Source: Lactuca virosa | Taxonomy: Eukaryota; Streptophyta; Magnoliopsida; Asterales; Asteraceae | Length of the DNA: 64,000 nucleotides | Direction: 5' to 3' | Assembly: GCA_928212115.1 (NCBI GenBank) | Contig: CAKMRJ010005634.1 | Span: 250,426,656-250,490,655, forward strand | Shown: one piece after another, positions 31,088 to 44,065 of the stretch | How positions within the stretch are numbered: the stretch's first letter is position 1 | Layout of the letters: every line of letters begins with the position of its first letter | The notes under the pieces: model-generated | Databases searched by the model: none | The model's input: the letters and a program-made list of their open reading frames with translations, nothing else | What the model was told of the DNA's origin: nothing | Made by a program: the position numbers and the translations under genes

Positions 31088-33571
31088 CGTGACATCCCCA
31101 TTTTCACGGCAAAAAAAGACCGATTTTGTTTATGCTTTATAAAAATCAGAGTAACTCTTTTAATAAAAATGTTGCGGAATTTATTCCCTGAAAAACATGA
31201 TAAATACGTTATCAAAGCATTTCCGAAGAAATGTATTTTTATTCATTTTAAAACCTTTGGGATGTCATCGTCAATACAGAAACATAAGCATAAACAGAAC
31301 TTACATTCATTTACACTAGTGATCTACATCTTTTTAATCTCTCAGTGTTATGTAACTTCATATCGACACCTGTGATACAAATAAGATTGAGTGGGTCAGG
31401 TTGGGAAACCTGGTGAGTACATAGGGTTTTCAACCCACAATAATATAATTATTATGTTTAAACAATAAACAATCACCCAATTACCTATCCCCATTATCTT
31501 TCTTACTCTCAAGGGTCTACCCTAAGAGTCATCTATTCGTTCATTCCGAAGTCCCTTGCTTCTAGGGTTATAAGACAGGCACTAAGTCCATAGCTGCCAA
31601 TGCTAGTTCGTAAAGCACTAATTTCATACCTGCTAAAGTTCATTCATCGGGTACTAAATCCATAGCTACCAGTGTTCATCTAATAGGTACTAAGTCCATA
31701 GCTACCAACGTTTATCAGGTACTAAGTCCATAGCTACCAACGTTTATCCATCAGGTACTAAGTCCATAGCTACCAACGTTTATCTATCAGGTACTAAGTC
31801 CATAGCTACCAGTGTTTATCTATCATGTACGAAGTCCATAGCTACCAACGTTTATCTATCAGGTACTAAGTCCATAGCTACCAGTGTTTATCTATCAGGT
31901 ACTAAGTCCATAACTGCCGATATTATTTAGGCACTAAGTCTATAGTTGCCAATGTTCACTCATATCATCTTTCATCTACCCATGTTTCACCCAACATATT
32001 TGTAGATATAAAATATGTATACGGTTTAAATCATTTAAAACATGTATAAAATCATTCATCCAGAATAGATAGCAAGTATACAGACAATATGCACACATAA
32101 CACGTAATTTATATAAAATACTTCATATCTATGTGTAAGATGAAAGTAACTATGCACTCACTTGTTAAGGTGGTGATTCCGAACTCACGCAGCGCTTCAC
32201 TTTTAACGATTCTATTTTCCTTCGACGAAACCAAGCATTATTATCGCTAAATTTTAGTCTAATATTTACCGTGACTAATTATTAGTCTTAGCATTATTAT
32301 TATTATATAAGCATTTAAACAATATTTTCCAACCACTATGTACAGACAGGGGCCAGAGATAAAACACCGGAGGGCAGGACTATTTTGGCATATAACACTT
32401 CTAAAATCCAACAACCCTATGCGGCCCTTTAAACCAGATTACCCGTACCGCGAGTAGTTAAAAAGATATTATAACGACACTTATATAACCCATAATAATA
32501 GCTCAAATAATTATTATAAGGTCCTAATAACGTTACTATATTTAAATAAAAGCTATATTAAAAATTAGGTAGGCGTATCTTACCTACGAGGGGGTTTGGC
32601 TAGAAGTCGGGCTCTGCAGGGGCATGACTTCCGAGCCGAAAGCTCTTCTTCTCGGAGCCGCCGAGCGCTCCGGGGCTTTCTTCTAGCGCTAGAGGAGTTT
32701 TTGGGAGGTTTAGAGAGAGTGTAAAGAGAAGAAAGAATGGGAAAGGTGTGAAGAAAATGAGGGTAGGAGAGGTTCTATTTATAGGGTGAAATATGGCTGA
32801 ACTTGGTGCCACATGTCACCATCTGGTGGCAAGACTTGGGGAGAAAGCAATGGCCAAGATTGTGCCACATCACCCATTTTCGCACAACACACTTCCGACT
32901 TCTAAAATCCGTAACTTTCGCATACGAGCTCCGTTTTTGACGTTCTTTATATCCACGCATAGGTAAAAATAAGATCTATAACTTTCCTTTTGACTCTGTC
33001 GACTAATTCTCGACCGATCTTAAATTTAACAGTAGAAGGTGACTACACTGTTAAATGTCCGCGTAAAATTCATAACTTCTACATACGTACTCCGTTTTCG
33101 TCTGTCTTTTTGTCGTTGAGTTCCTATTAATGAGATCTTCAATTCTCATTTAGGTTGCATTGGCCAAAAACCGCTCGATCTAAAATTCGAGTTTCGGGTC
33201 GTGCACTGCTTGGCCAAATCTTAGAAAAATCATAACTTCCTCATACGAAGTCAGATGTGGGAGTTCTTTTTATGCACGCTCTCGGTTAACATATACTACA
33301 ACTTTTGTTTAGATCACTAATGCCAAAAATTCCTCTATCGTAAATTTATTATTTACGTCGCGTAGTGTCGTGCCGGTTTTGTCGCGAAACTTCGACGGGC
33401 CATAACTTCTTCGTTATAACTCGGATTTCGGCATTCGTTATATGTACGGAACCCTTGTGACATATTCTACAACTTGGTTAAGATTAATCCTTCTAAATAA
33501 TCTTCCATCAAAAACTCATTTTTGATGCTCATTATCTCTAAATTGATTAGCCCGGATCTATGGGCGTTACA
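31088..33571 (-). mobile_element. Solo LTR D (Ty3/gypsy, minus orientation), inserted in E2 pol
   Basis: 2484 bp, bounded on + by CGTGACATCCCC (first T mutated to C) and GGCGTTACA, with a perfect AGTAG TSD (31083-31087 and 33572-33576). The TATA box reads on minus (CTATAAATA over 32776-32784). Same family as LTR C, except that the ~110-bp segment just upstream of the TATA box is unrelated. It holds a ~36-bp minisatellite (31585-31965) and the ~160-bp repeats (32890-33510). The 32600-32812 minus open frame is chance. Confidence 0.93.
31585..31965 (+). repeat. 36-bp minisatellite in LTR D, about ten units
   Basis: The unit GGTACTAAGTCCATAGCTACC...TTTATCTATCA repeats from about 31585 to 31965, most exact in the middle (31640-31900) and diverged at both ends. 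LTR C has only two faint units at the same place (about 12845-12890). Confidence 0.95.
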
Positions 33572-36500
33572 AGTAGGGATGTGGAGCACGGGAAGATAAA
33601 CTTAATCATGGGAAATAGGAAAGTGTCGCCTGTAACCAAGATTGGAGTTTATTCTTTATTGCTTAGTAATGGTTTAAATTTTGATTTGAATAATTGTTGT
33701 TACTCGGCCGATATGGCGAGAAATGTTATTTCCTTTCATAGTTTGTATAAACAAGGTTTTACCTTTTCCTTTAATAATGAAAATGGTGGTATTTATGCTT
33801 ATTATGAGGGTGTTTTTTATTTTGAAGCATTACCTTGCAATGGTATATATGAAACTGTGATGGTTATAGATAACTTATGAAATAATGTGTTGAATATTGA
33901 TTATTCCAATGAATTGGATAAGGCATGCTTGTGGCATTGTCGTCTAGGACATGTCAACAAGAAGCGCATAGCCCAACTCCAAAAGGATGGAGTTTTGGAG
34001 TCATTCGACTTAAATTCGGATGACACTTGCGAATCTTGTTTACTTGGAAAGATGACCTAGTCACCCTTCACTGGTACTTGTGAAAGGGGTGAAGGTCTAT
34101 TGGATCTCATACACACTGATGTGTGTGGACCATTCAGAACCGCCACAAGGGATACTAACCGCTTCCATGTGACTTTTACTGATGATTATAGTAGATATGA
34201 GTATATTAACTTAATCAAGCATAATTCGGAGACTTTTGAAAAGGTCAAGGAGTTTAAGCAAGAAGTGGAGAATCAATTGGGCAGGAAGATAAAGATGTTG
34301 CGATCCGATCGAGGAGTAGAGTATCTTAGTATCAAGTTCCTTGAGTATCTTAAGGAATGTGGAATTGTTTCACAATTGACACCACCTAGGACACCACAAC
34401 TTAATGGTGTGGCTGAGAGGCGCAATAGAACCTTGCTAGACATGGTTCGTTCCATGATGAGTCGAGCTTCATTACCTATCTCATTCTGGGGGTATGCCTT
34501 AGAGACTGCCACCCATATCCTTAATCTAGTCCCTACCAAAAGGGTTTCCAAAACACCTCACGAGATGTGGACAAGGAAAGTTCCCAAATTAGACCACATC
34601 AGAGTTTGGGGTTGCGAGGCTTTTGTGAGAAAAGAAACTCACGACAAGCTCGAACCTCGGAGTAAGCGATGTATTTTCATCGGCTACCCACATAAATACT
34701 TTGGATATCTCTTCTATAGACCGAGTGACAATGTTGTCTTCGTTGCGAGGAGATGAGTCTTTCGCGAGAGAGAACTCATAGGCCAAGGAAACCGTGGGAG
34801 GCAAATTGACCTTGAAGAGCTTCAAGAGTCAAGCGGTGAAGGAACCTCAAACATTAGCAATCAAACTGAGGAGGAAAATCCAGTTGATCCAATTGACGAG
34901 TCCTTACCTCTGAGGCGTTCCGGTAGAGTTAGAAATACACCTGAGTTTTATGGTTTCCATATTACTACTGAAGGTGATACATTTATCAGTGATAACACAC
35001 TGGTAAATTTGGATGAACCTAACAACTACAAGGAAGCCATGGCAGGCCCTGAGTCTGCAAAATGGAAAGAGGCTATGGACAGCGAGATTCAATCCATGTA
35101 TGACAATCAAGTTTGGAACTTGGTTGACAATGTACCGGATCGTAAAGAAAGTCGGGTGCAAATGGATCTTCAAGAAGAAGACTGACATGGATGGGAAAGT
35201 ACACACATATAAGGCGCGACTGGTTGCGAAGGGCTTTACTCAAACTCCGAGAGTTGACTATGATGAGACCTTCTCACCAGTAGCGAAGATTAAATCTATA
35301 AGGGTTATGTTGGCCATAGCTGCATTTCATGATTATGAAATATAGCAAATGGATGTCAAAACCGCTTTCCTTAATGGAAAGTTGGCTGAAGATGTTTACA
35401 TGAGTCAGCCAGAGGGTTTTGGCAATGCAAAGTACCCTAATAGAGTGTGTAAGCTTGAGAAATCCATTTATGGTTTGAAGCAAGCATCTCGCAGATGGAA
35501 TCTTTGTTTTGATGATAAAGTCAAAGAGTTTGGATTTTCGAGAAGAGAGGATGAGTCCTGTGTATATGTCAAAGCTAGTGGGAGTATAGTGAGCTTTCTA
35601 GTATTGTATGTAGATGACATACTACTCATAGGTAATGACATCCCAACCTTGCAGGAGGTTAAGTCCTGGCTTGGGAAGTGTTTTGCTATGAAGGATCTCG
35701 GAGAAGCTGCCTATATCTTGGGGATAAGGATATTGAGAAACAGAAGTAAAAGACTAGTATGACTTAGTCAAAGTACCTACTTGGACAAGGTGTTGAAACG
35801 TTTCAGCATGGAGAACTCCAAGAAAGGTGACTTACCTATCCAAGGCAATGCCAAACTGAGTAAGACTCAGAGTCCGAGTACAGAGACTGAAATAGCAGAA
35901 ATGAGTCATATACCATATGCTTCCGCAGTTGGTTCGATCATGTATGCTATGACTTGTACTCGCCCTGATGTGGCCTTTGCTTTGAGCATGGTCAGCATAT
36001 ATCAAGGGAATCCTGGTAAAGCTCATTGGGCTGCAGTTAAGAACATTCTCAAGTACCTGCGGAGGACTAAGGAATGGTCCTTACCCTCGGTGGGAGTGAT
36101 GACTTGAGAGTGACAGGGTATAGTGACGCCAACTTTCAAACCGACAAAGATAATTTCCGCTCTCAGTCGGGCTGGGTGTTTACCCTTAATGGAGGAGCAG
36201 TAACATGGAAAAGTTCCAAGCAGGAGACTGTAGCTGATTCAACGTGCGAATCAGAGTACATAGCAGCAAGCGAAGCATCAAAGGAGGCGATATGGTTGAA
36301 AAACTTCATCGGTGACCTTGGAGTCATTCCATCCATAAAGGAGCCTATGAAGATTTTTTGCGATAATGAAGGGGCGGTTGCCTTAACCAAGGAACCGAGA
36401 GATTATGGTAGATCTAGACATATCGACAGGAAATACCACTTCATAATACATCAAGTAGAAGAAGGCACCTCGTGGTAAAAGGGATATAGTCAGAAGACAA

Positions 36501-36597
36501 CCCAACAGATCCTCTTACAAAGGGACTGACTAGGGTTAAGCACTTGCAGCATGCGAGGGGCATTGGGCTAACGGACGATATTAGTTTTAATAATTAG

Positions 36598-36741
36598 ATA
36601 AATTGAAACTTGTAATAGCTAAATTGTAATTGACATTTGATGATTGAATAAAAGAAGTTTTATTTATAAGTAAAGTTACCGTCTTGTGTCAATTATTTAC
36701 TATTGTTTCACTTTGCATGTTTTGACTTCCAGAATAATAAA

Positions 36742-36792
<51 letters not shown>

Positions 36793-37514
36793 ATTATTCA
36801 AACTATCCACAGTCGATCATACATTGGAAGTAAGTATGAAATAAGACTGTCATGAGCTGGCTTGTAGATTGTCTAAGGAGTTAGACATAGCAAAAGTGTG
36901 CTACACCATTCATGAGTGCTCCTGAAATAAGATTTGAGTATTGGATTCAACCCGCGCTCACCTGAATTACTTCATGGAATTTATCATGAGTAATTGTGAG
37001 ATGATAATATCATATAATTTTCAAACCAAGATATATGAGTTGTTGACTACGAGTTGGTTGTGCATTGATGGCATGAAAACGCATCAGTAACTTGATGTTA
37101 TAAAACGTGTCGTTGTGCATGATTTGATGAGTAGTTAGTACAAGCATATAATGTCAAATTTTATCTGTTTCTTTTATCCTAAGATGATTAAAAGTGATAT
37201 CTTGGGCCCCTCGATGATTTTGTTTTGACTTATGTGTCGGGCCCGGTCAGAACTAAATTGATGTGTTCAGTTATGTTCTATGTCAGACGAATCGGAAATC
37301 GGGAAACAAATTGCAGGACGATAAGAATGACTATGTTCCATGTGTTTGTCTGCATAGATATCTTGAGAACAGAGGAGTATAGGATCCCATATCTGAAGGA
37401 TGCGTCACTGACTAGGTCAGAGTTCGACGACGACTTTTGAAAGCTTACGATTGCTAAGTCGGATCCTGAAGTGCATTAGCAGTAATAGTTATTAGACTTA
37501 TCCAAGTGGGAGAC
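36598..37514 (+). other. E2 3' untranslated region with (ATT)n
   Basis: Non-coding between the RNase H stop and the 3' LTR. Contains an ATT microsatellite (36742-36790) and blocks conserved in E1, E4 and E5 (GACTGTCATGA, AGATTGTCTAAGGAG, GGGCCCCTCGATGATTT). It ends in the polypurine tract CAAGTGGGAGAC. Confidence 0.8.
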
Positions 37515-38255
37515 TGTTGGATTTGGTGTCTAAGCCCATAACTATAACTGGTATGTACTTGACCCAATTGTAGCATGGTCCTTTTGGGTTGCCTTCACCA
37601 GTGCAATTTAATAGGATGGATTTTGAGAATAAGGTTATTTATGGTTTATTAATATATTACAAGTATAATATATTAATACGAAATTATTTAATTAGTATTG
37701 ATCAAGAATTAATTTTGTGGTCAAAAGAGACTAATTAAATATATGGGGATTGATTATGTAAATCAATAATACTTGTAGTGTGGGCTAATGATCCATGATT
37801 GTGGGCTAAACCAATAAGTTAATCCATGGATAGTCCATGGAGGTTAAACCCATGGAGCATAATAATGTGGAAAGTCATGGAGCATTAGGGTTTACAAAGT
37901 GTAACCCTAGTATGTGCAACACTATAAATAGAACCCTCCATGAGCCAAAATCGGTTGCACCTTCTCTTTGAGATAACTAGCTTATTCTCTTAAATCATCC
38001 TTTTGCATATTGGTGTTTGTGAACCATTAGAGGCATCACACTTGAGGTGCTCAAGCTTTCAAAGGTCAAGAACTACAAGTCCTTCTAAAAGGTATGTCAT
38101 CTATCTAGATGTATTATTCATTTGGCAATTTGTATGCTAGTTAGGACAATGCTTTGGAAAAATTGAAAATATGAATGTATAATAGAGAAAACATAGATCC
38201 AAAGCATTTAGGGTTGCATGCACCATAGGAGTGTTATAGTGCTCAAAACCCAACA
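37515..38255 (+). mobile_element. E2 3' LTR
   Basis: TGTTGGATTTGG...AAACCCAACA, 741 bp, with TATA box ACTATAAATAG near 37921. Followed by the AGAGG half of the TSD and then E1 gag. Confidence 0.92.
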
Positions 38256-41200
38256 AGAGGGAGAGTCTGTCTGCAACCACGTGCAGAGAATACAGAGATA
38301 CATGGAACGCCTTGTTAAGCTCAATGTGCACTTTGACTAGGAGTTGGCCATAGACATGGTCTTAAACTCCTTTCCAAGTTGTTATGACCAGTTTATATTA
38401 GCTTATCATTTGAACAACACATAAACCACATTGACCCAACTCCACAACTTGTTATAGACTGCTGAGTCGGGATTGAAGGGAAATAGTTTGGCCCTTTCTA
38501 CTAATGCTCCAGTTCTCGCCATTGAAAAGGGCAAAGGGAAGAAAAGGAAGGTGTTACCAAAGCTAACTGGAAGAACAAGGTCCATGCAGGGTCATCAAGC
38601 AATAGGCCAAAGGCGAAGCCCAACTTAGATATTCTAGCTGTTAGTGACCCCAAAGAGGCCACTTGTTATATTGCAATGACAAGGGCCATTGGAAGAGGAG
38701 ATGCCCCACATACTTGCAATACATCAAGGGTGGAAGGGTGAAGCCATCTTCAACATGTATATACACTATTCAAACTAATAACTCACCATCTACTCGTTCT
38801 TGGGTCCTTGATACATGAAGTGGTTTTCACATTTGTTCTGAACTACAAGGGCTAAAAAAAAGCGAAGAGGTGGAGCATGGGAAGATGAATCTGATCATGG
38901 GCAATAAAAGATCTTCTCATGTGACCAAGATTGGGACTTATGAACTTATGCTTAGTAGTGAAGTTAGTTTAGATTTGATTAATTGTTGCTATTTTTTTAG
39001 AAATGGCACGAAACATTATTTCATTTCATGCATTGTTTAGACAAGGTTTTCACTACTCGTTTAATGATTTGAATGGTTCAATTCTAGTTTATAAAAATGG
39101 TGTTTTTATATTTGAAGCTTTACCTTGTAATGGTGTGTATGAAACTATGACTTGTGTTAATAGCTTAGGAAATAGTGTATTCCGCATTGATTCGTCTAAT
39201 GGTTTAGACAAGGCATGCTTGTAGAATAGTCGTCTTGGGCACATTAACAAGAAATGCATCCCCCAACTCCAAAAAGATGGAGTCTTGGAATCATTTGACC
39301 TTAGGACAAATGATGAATGTGAATATGGTCTTTTGGGCAAGATGACAAAATCATCTTTCACTTGATCTTGTGAAAGAGGTGAAGGTTTGTTGGATCTCAT
39401 ACACACAGATGTGTGTGGGCCCTTTAGATCCACCACAAGAGATGTTAATCGGTTTTATGTAACATTTACGGATGATTATAGTAGATATGGTTATATTTAC
39501 TTAATCAAACATAAATCAGAAACCTTTGAAAAGTTCAAGGAGTTTAAACATGAAGTCAAGAATCAATTAGGAAGGAAGATAAAGATGCTCTGATATGATA
39601 AAGATGCTCTGATCTGATAGAGAAGGAGAATATCTTAGTATTTGAGTTCCACGACTACCTCAGGGAATGTGGAATAGTTTCACATTTGACTCCTCCTAGG
39701 ACATCACAACTTAATGGTGTGGCTGAGAGGCGTAATCGAACCTTGTTGGACATGGTTCATTCCATGATGAGTCGAGCCACTCTTCCCATTTCCTTCTGGG
39801 GGTATGCCTTAGAGACAGTCGCCCATATCCTAAATATTGTCCCTACTAAAAAGGTTGCCAAAACACCTCACGAGATGTGGACAAGGAAGGTTCCCTCGTT
39901 AGCACGTATTAAGTCTCAGATTGTGAAGTTTTCGTTAGACGAGAGACTCATGACAAGCTAGAATCCAGATGTGAGAGATGTATTTTCATTGGCTACCTAC
40001 AGAAGTCTTTTGGATATTTGTTCTAAAGGCCTAGTGAAAACGTGGTCTTTGTAGAACGAAGAGGAGTCTTTTGCGAGAGCGCTCATATACAAAGAGGACA
40101 GTGAGAGCACAATTGACCTTGAAGAGATTCAAGAGTCAATCGATGAAGGAACCTTAGAAGACACTAGCAATCAACCAGAGTAAGAAATTCCAGTTGAGCT
40201 AGTTGACAATTCATTACCTCTTCGTCGTTCCAATAGAGTTAGTGTGCCACCTGAGTTCTATGGTTTCCATATAACTATAGATAATGATACGTATATCAGT
40301 GATCGTACACTGGTGAATTTGGAAGAACCAACTAACTACAAGGAAGCAATGGCAGCCGTGAGGCTACTAAATGGAAAGAGGAATGGACAGTGAGATCAAG
40401 TCCATGTATGACAACTAAGTTTGGAATTTTGTTGATCAACAACCTGGTCGAAAGACAGTTGGTTGCAAATGGATCTTCAAGAAGAAGACCGACATCGATG
40501 GAAATGTACACACTTTAAAGGCACGACTGGTTGCAAAAGTCTTTATTCAAACCCCATGGATTGACTATGACGAGACCTTCTCATTAGTGGCTAAGATAAA
40601 ATATATTAGGATAATGCTCACCATAGTTGCCTTTCATGACTATTAAATCTGGGAGAAGGATGTCAAAACTGCTTTCCTTAATGGAAAGTTGGATGAATAT
40701 GTTTACATGATTCATCCAAAGGGTTTTTTTGATGCAAAGTTTCCTAATATAATGTGTAAGCTTGAGAAATCCATTTATGGATTGAAATAAGCATCTCGCA
40801 ACTAGAATCTTTGCTTTCATGAAAAAGTCAAAGAATTTGTTTTTTATAGAAATGAGGATGAGTATTGTGTGTATGTCAAAGCTAGTGGGAGTATAGTAAC
40901 TTTTCTAGCGTTGTATGTTGATGACATGCTACTCATGGGAAACGACATTACAACCTTGAAAGAAGTAAAATCTTGGCTTGGAAAGTTTTTCGATATAAAG
41001 GATCTAGGAGAGGCTGCCTATATTCAGGGGATAAGAATTTTGAGAGATAGAAAGAGAAGACTAATTGGACTTAGTCAAAGTATATACCTGGACAAGGTAG
41101 TAAAATGGTTTAGTATGGAAAATTCCAAGAAAGGAGAGATACTTATTCAAAGCAATGCCAAATTGAGTAAGACTCAAAGCCCAAGTACAGATGAAGAAAT

Positions 41201-41561
41201 AGATGATATGAGTCGAGTCACTTATGATTCGACTGTACGATCGATCATGTACGTTATGACATGTACTTTCCCTGATGTGTCCTTTGCTTTAAGCATGGTC
41301 AGTCGCTATCATGGAAATTCGGGCAGAGCTCATTGGACAATAGTGAAGAATATTCTAAAGTATTTGTGAAGGACAAAGGATATGGTTCTAGTCTTTGGTG
41401 GCAGTGATACGTTGAGAGTGACTGGGTATAATAGCGCCAACTTTCAAACAAGTAGAGACAACTTTCATTCTCAATCTGGCTGGGTATTTACATTCAATGG
41501 AGGAGCAGTTACTTGGAAAAGTTCCAAGCAAGACACAGTGGCTGATTCTACCTGTGAATCA
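38256..41561 (+). pseudogene. E1 gag C-terminus through RT and start of RNase H
   Basis: Reading resumes in gag (EGESVCNHVQRI), then a Lys-rich linker and a decayed CCHC knuckle (DKGHWKRRCP-like, about 38685). Then the protease block with its DTG changed near 38815, the pre-integrase finger, integrase (HTDVCGP at about 39400, DDYSRYGY, LNGVAERRNRT at about 39715), RT (KWIFKKKTDIDG at about 40470, YVDDMLLMG at 40912) and the RNase H start up to ADSTCES, where E4 is inserted (41561). Many stops and frameshifts (for example 38339, 38420, 39224, 39592, 40645) show it was dead before or soon after the later insertions. Confidence 0.92.
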
Positions 41562-42409
41562 TGATGGGTTTTATACATAGCAAACAATCCTATGTGTGCA
41601 TGCAACCCTAATTGTTTGGATATATGTTTTCTCTATTAGACATACAAGCATTGAACACAAAAATAGAAACCCTATGAGGCATGTACAATTTTCGAAATCA
41701 CATAAACTAGGGTTTAGATACATACCTTGATTGTTATATAGCAATAACAATGAATCTTTGTAGATCTTGAACTCTTGAGAGCAGTTGCCTCAAATGTGAC
41801 ACCTATAATGGCTTACAAACACTCTATGCAAGAGGATGAGATGGGAGATGAGGAGGAAGCACTAGAATTCAGCTCTACTAGGGTTTGATATCTTGGGGGC
41901 CAAAATTCTAAGGGGTTGGGGTCTTTATATAGTTGATGGTTGCTTAGTCCCAAAAGTTAGGGTTTGCTGGAGGAAACCCTAATATCCAGCTTAGGGCCTA
42001 AGCAACCCATGGACTCCTTATCTAAGGGCCTTGGACAAAAACTTATAGTGCCTCCCTATAATTTCCGTCCACTCCTTTCTAAGGGGTCCAATAGCCCAAT
42101 TTCACAACTATTAATAAATTGCAAAACAGCCCCTACACTTTTAATTAATTCCTTTAATCCCAAAATTAATTCCAAATTAATTTTTGATTAAATATTAATT
42201 AAACAACATGATTTCTAATTAATATATATTCTAATAATACATTAATAAATCATTTATATCAATTTATTATTCGATATAATAAATTCAACCTCTCTCTCCA
42301 AAAGTCTTCATGTCAAGTTGCTAGAGTGAAGGTAACCCAAAAGGACTGTGCTACTATCAATTCAAGTATATACCAATTATAGTTATGGTCTTAGACACCT
42401 AATCCAACA
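41562..42409 (-). mobile_element. E4 3' LTR
   Basis: The minus strand reads TGTTGGATTAGG...AAACCCATCA. TATA box near 41922-41930 (minus CTATATAAAG). GAATTAAT-rich U3. Pairs with 56689-57543. Confidence 0.93.
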
Positions 42410-43215
42410 GTCTCCCACTTGGATAAGTCTAATAACTATAATTACAAGTATAACTTCAAAAATTAACCAACACATTGTTGCTCTCAAAAGCCGCTGTCGA
42501 ATTCTGACCTAGTCAGTTACGTGTCCTAAGATAAGGGATCATATAATCCCTCGTTCTACAAGATATCATGTGGAAAAATGAAATGGAACATAAATCATTC
42601 TCATTGTCCAACGGTTTGTTTTCCAATTTTTGATTTGTAATGACAAAGAACTTAATTGAACACATCAATTAAGTCCTGATCGGGCCCGACACACAAGTCA
42701 ACACCAACTCATCGAGGGGCCCAAGATATCGCTTTTTCCCCTTAGGGAAAAAGGAACAGATAAACTTTGACTTATATTCTTGTACTATTTACTCATCAAT
42801 ACGTTTTATAACATCAAGTTACTGATGCATTTACGCATTATCAATGCACAACCAACTCGTAAACAACAACTCATATATCTCGGTTTAGAGATTATACGAT
42901 ATTATCGTCTCAGAATTACTCGTGATAAATTCCATGAAGTAATTCTTTGAGCGCGGGTTAATCCAATACTTAAATCCCTATTTCAAAAGTACTCGTGAAT
43001 GTTGCAGCAAACCATTGCTATGTCTAAACCCTTAGACAATCTACAATCCAATTCATGACAGTCTTAATTCACTACTTACTTCCAAAGTATGACCGACTGT
43101 GGATGTGTTGAATAATCCAATTATTCGGGATGTAAAACATGCAAAGTTGAAACACAATGATAAACAATTGACAAAAGATAGTACATAATACACATAAATA
43201 ATTCTCCATTACTTA
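42410..43215 (-). other. E4 polypurine tract and 3' UTR (continues at 51173-51227)
   Basis: GTCTCCCACTTGG (42410-42422) is the antisense polypurine tract. The rest is the conserved copia 3' UTR. E5 is inserted at 43215. The remaining 55 bp up to the RNase H stop lie at 51173-51227. Confidence 0.85.
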
Positions 43216-44065
43216 TGATGGGTTTTAGCTAAAACAAATAAACTAGAAAAACAATTCCTAAGTTCACATGCAACCTACTTTGGATCTATGTTTTAACTAT
43301 TGAACATATAACTTTGAATTGCACACAAGAACCCTAGAGGAGAGAGAGGCTATTTTCGAAAATAACTAACTAGGGTTTAAGAGTTACATACCTTTCAATT
43401 GTTATAGCAAACAATTGTTAATCCTCTTGAACTTGATCTTCTTGGAAGCCTAGCACCACAAATGTAATGCCTCTAATGGAGTCACACCCAAGAGCTAGCA
43501 AGAAGTAAACTAGAAGGAGAGAGAGTAGAGTATGCAAAATTCGGCCCTAGGGTTTCACCAAGGAAGGAGTGACCGATTTTGAGAGCCAGGAGGCTCCTTA
43601 TATAGCTGATGGATCTAGGGTTTAAGGAAAACCCTAATACTCCTTTGCTTAGGGCCTAAGCTAATCCAAAGGCCTTATCCAAAGCCCCTTGGACGAAATC
43701 CTTAGGGTTTCCCCTATAGATTTCGTCCACCTCCTTCCAAGGAGGTTCTGGAGCCTTCCACTCAACTATCTGATAATTGCAAACTAGTCCCTGCACTTTA
43801 TAATTAATACTTTTAACCCCAAAATTAATTCTGATTAATTTCTGGCTAACTATTAATTAAACATAATGATTTCTAATTAATATATTAATCTTTTAACATA
43901 TTAATAAATCATTTATATTAATTTATTAATCTTATAAATTAATATCTCTCCTTTCATAATTTCCTTGTCCAGTTGCTAGGTTTGAGGGCAACCCAAAAGG
44001 ACTGTGCTGCTATCAATTCAAGTACATACCAATTATAGTTATGGGCTTAGACACCTAATCCAACA
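43216..44065 (-). mobile_element. E5 3' LTR
   Basis: 850 bp. Minus-strand TATA box CAGCTATATAAGG near 43592-43604. Telobox-like AAACCCTAA/TTAGGGTTT words are frequent. Confidence 0.94.

Larger units (their letters stand above)
30947..36597 (+). pseudogene. E2 protease-integrase-RT-RNase H, split by solo LTR D
   Basis: 30947-31082 encodes KDGKIKPSFAGIYTI and WVLDTGCGIHICSDLQGL. D-T-G is the aspartic protease active site. Solo LTR D interrupts at 31083; reading resumes at 33577 (VEHGKINLIMGN). Then come the GAG-pre-integrase finger (CLWHCRLGHVNKKR), integrase (HTDVCGP, DDYSRY, RSDRG, GVAERRNRT), RT (KWIFKKKTDMDG, DETFSPVAKIKSIR, MDVKTAFLNGK, YVDDILLIG) and RNase H (CDNEGAVALTKEP, RHIDRKYHF), ending in TAG at 36595-36597. 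Stops occur near 33880, 34060, 34755, 35345 and 35761, with frameshifts near 35150 and 36085. It cannot make a working polyprotein. Confidence 0.92.
27237..38255 (+). mobile_element. Copia element E2, inserted in E1 gag
   Basis: Paired LTRs 27237-27992 (756 bp) and 37515-38255 (741 bp) start TGTTGGATTTGG and end AAACCCAACA. They are flanked by ATAGG (27232-27236) and AGAGG (38256-38260), a TSD with one mismatch. The length difference comes mainly from a 12-bp deletion and a 2-bp run change. The interior is in the same orientation as E1. It has a TGGTATCAGAGCC primer site and a polypurine tract (CAAGTGGGAGAC, 37503-37514). It carries its own insertions: a copia 3'-end fragment (29940-30946) and gypsy solo LTR D. 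Confidence 0.92.

Noticed and set aside
31585..31965. CRISPR-like array of regularly spaced 36-bp repeats
   Set aside because: Units are contiguous with no unique spacers, and they lie inside a plant gypsy LTR with a TSD. It is a minisatellite.
42410..43215. A hidden third ORF (env-like) between RNase H and the 3' LTR
   Set aside because: No frame stays open for more than about 75 codons in any of the four copies, and none is shared.
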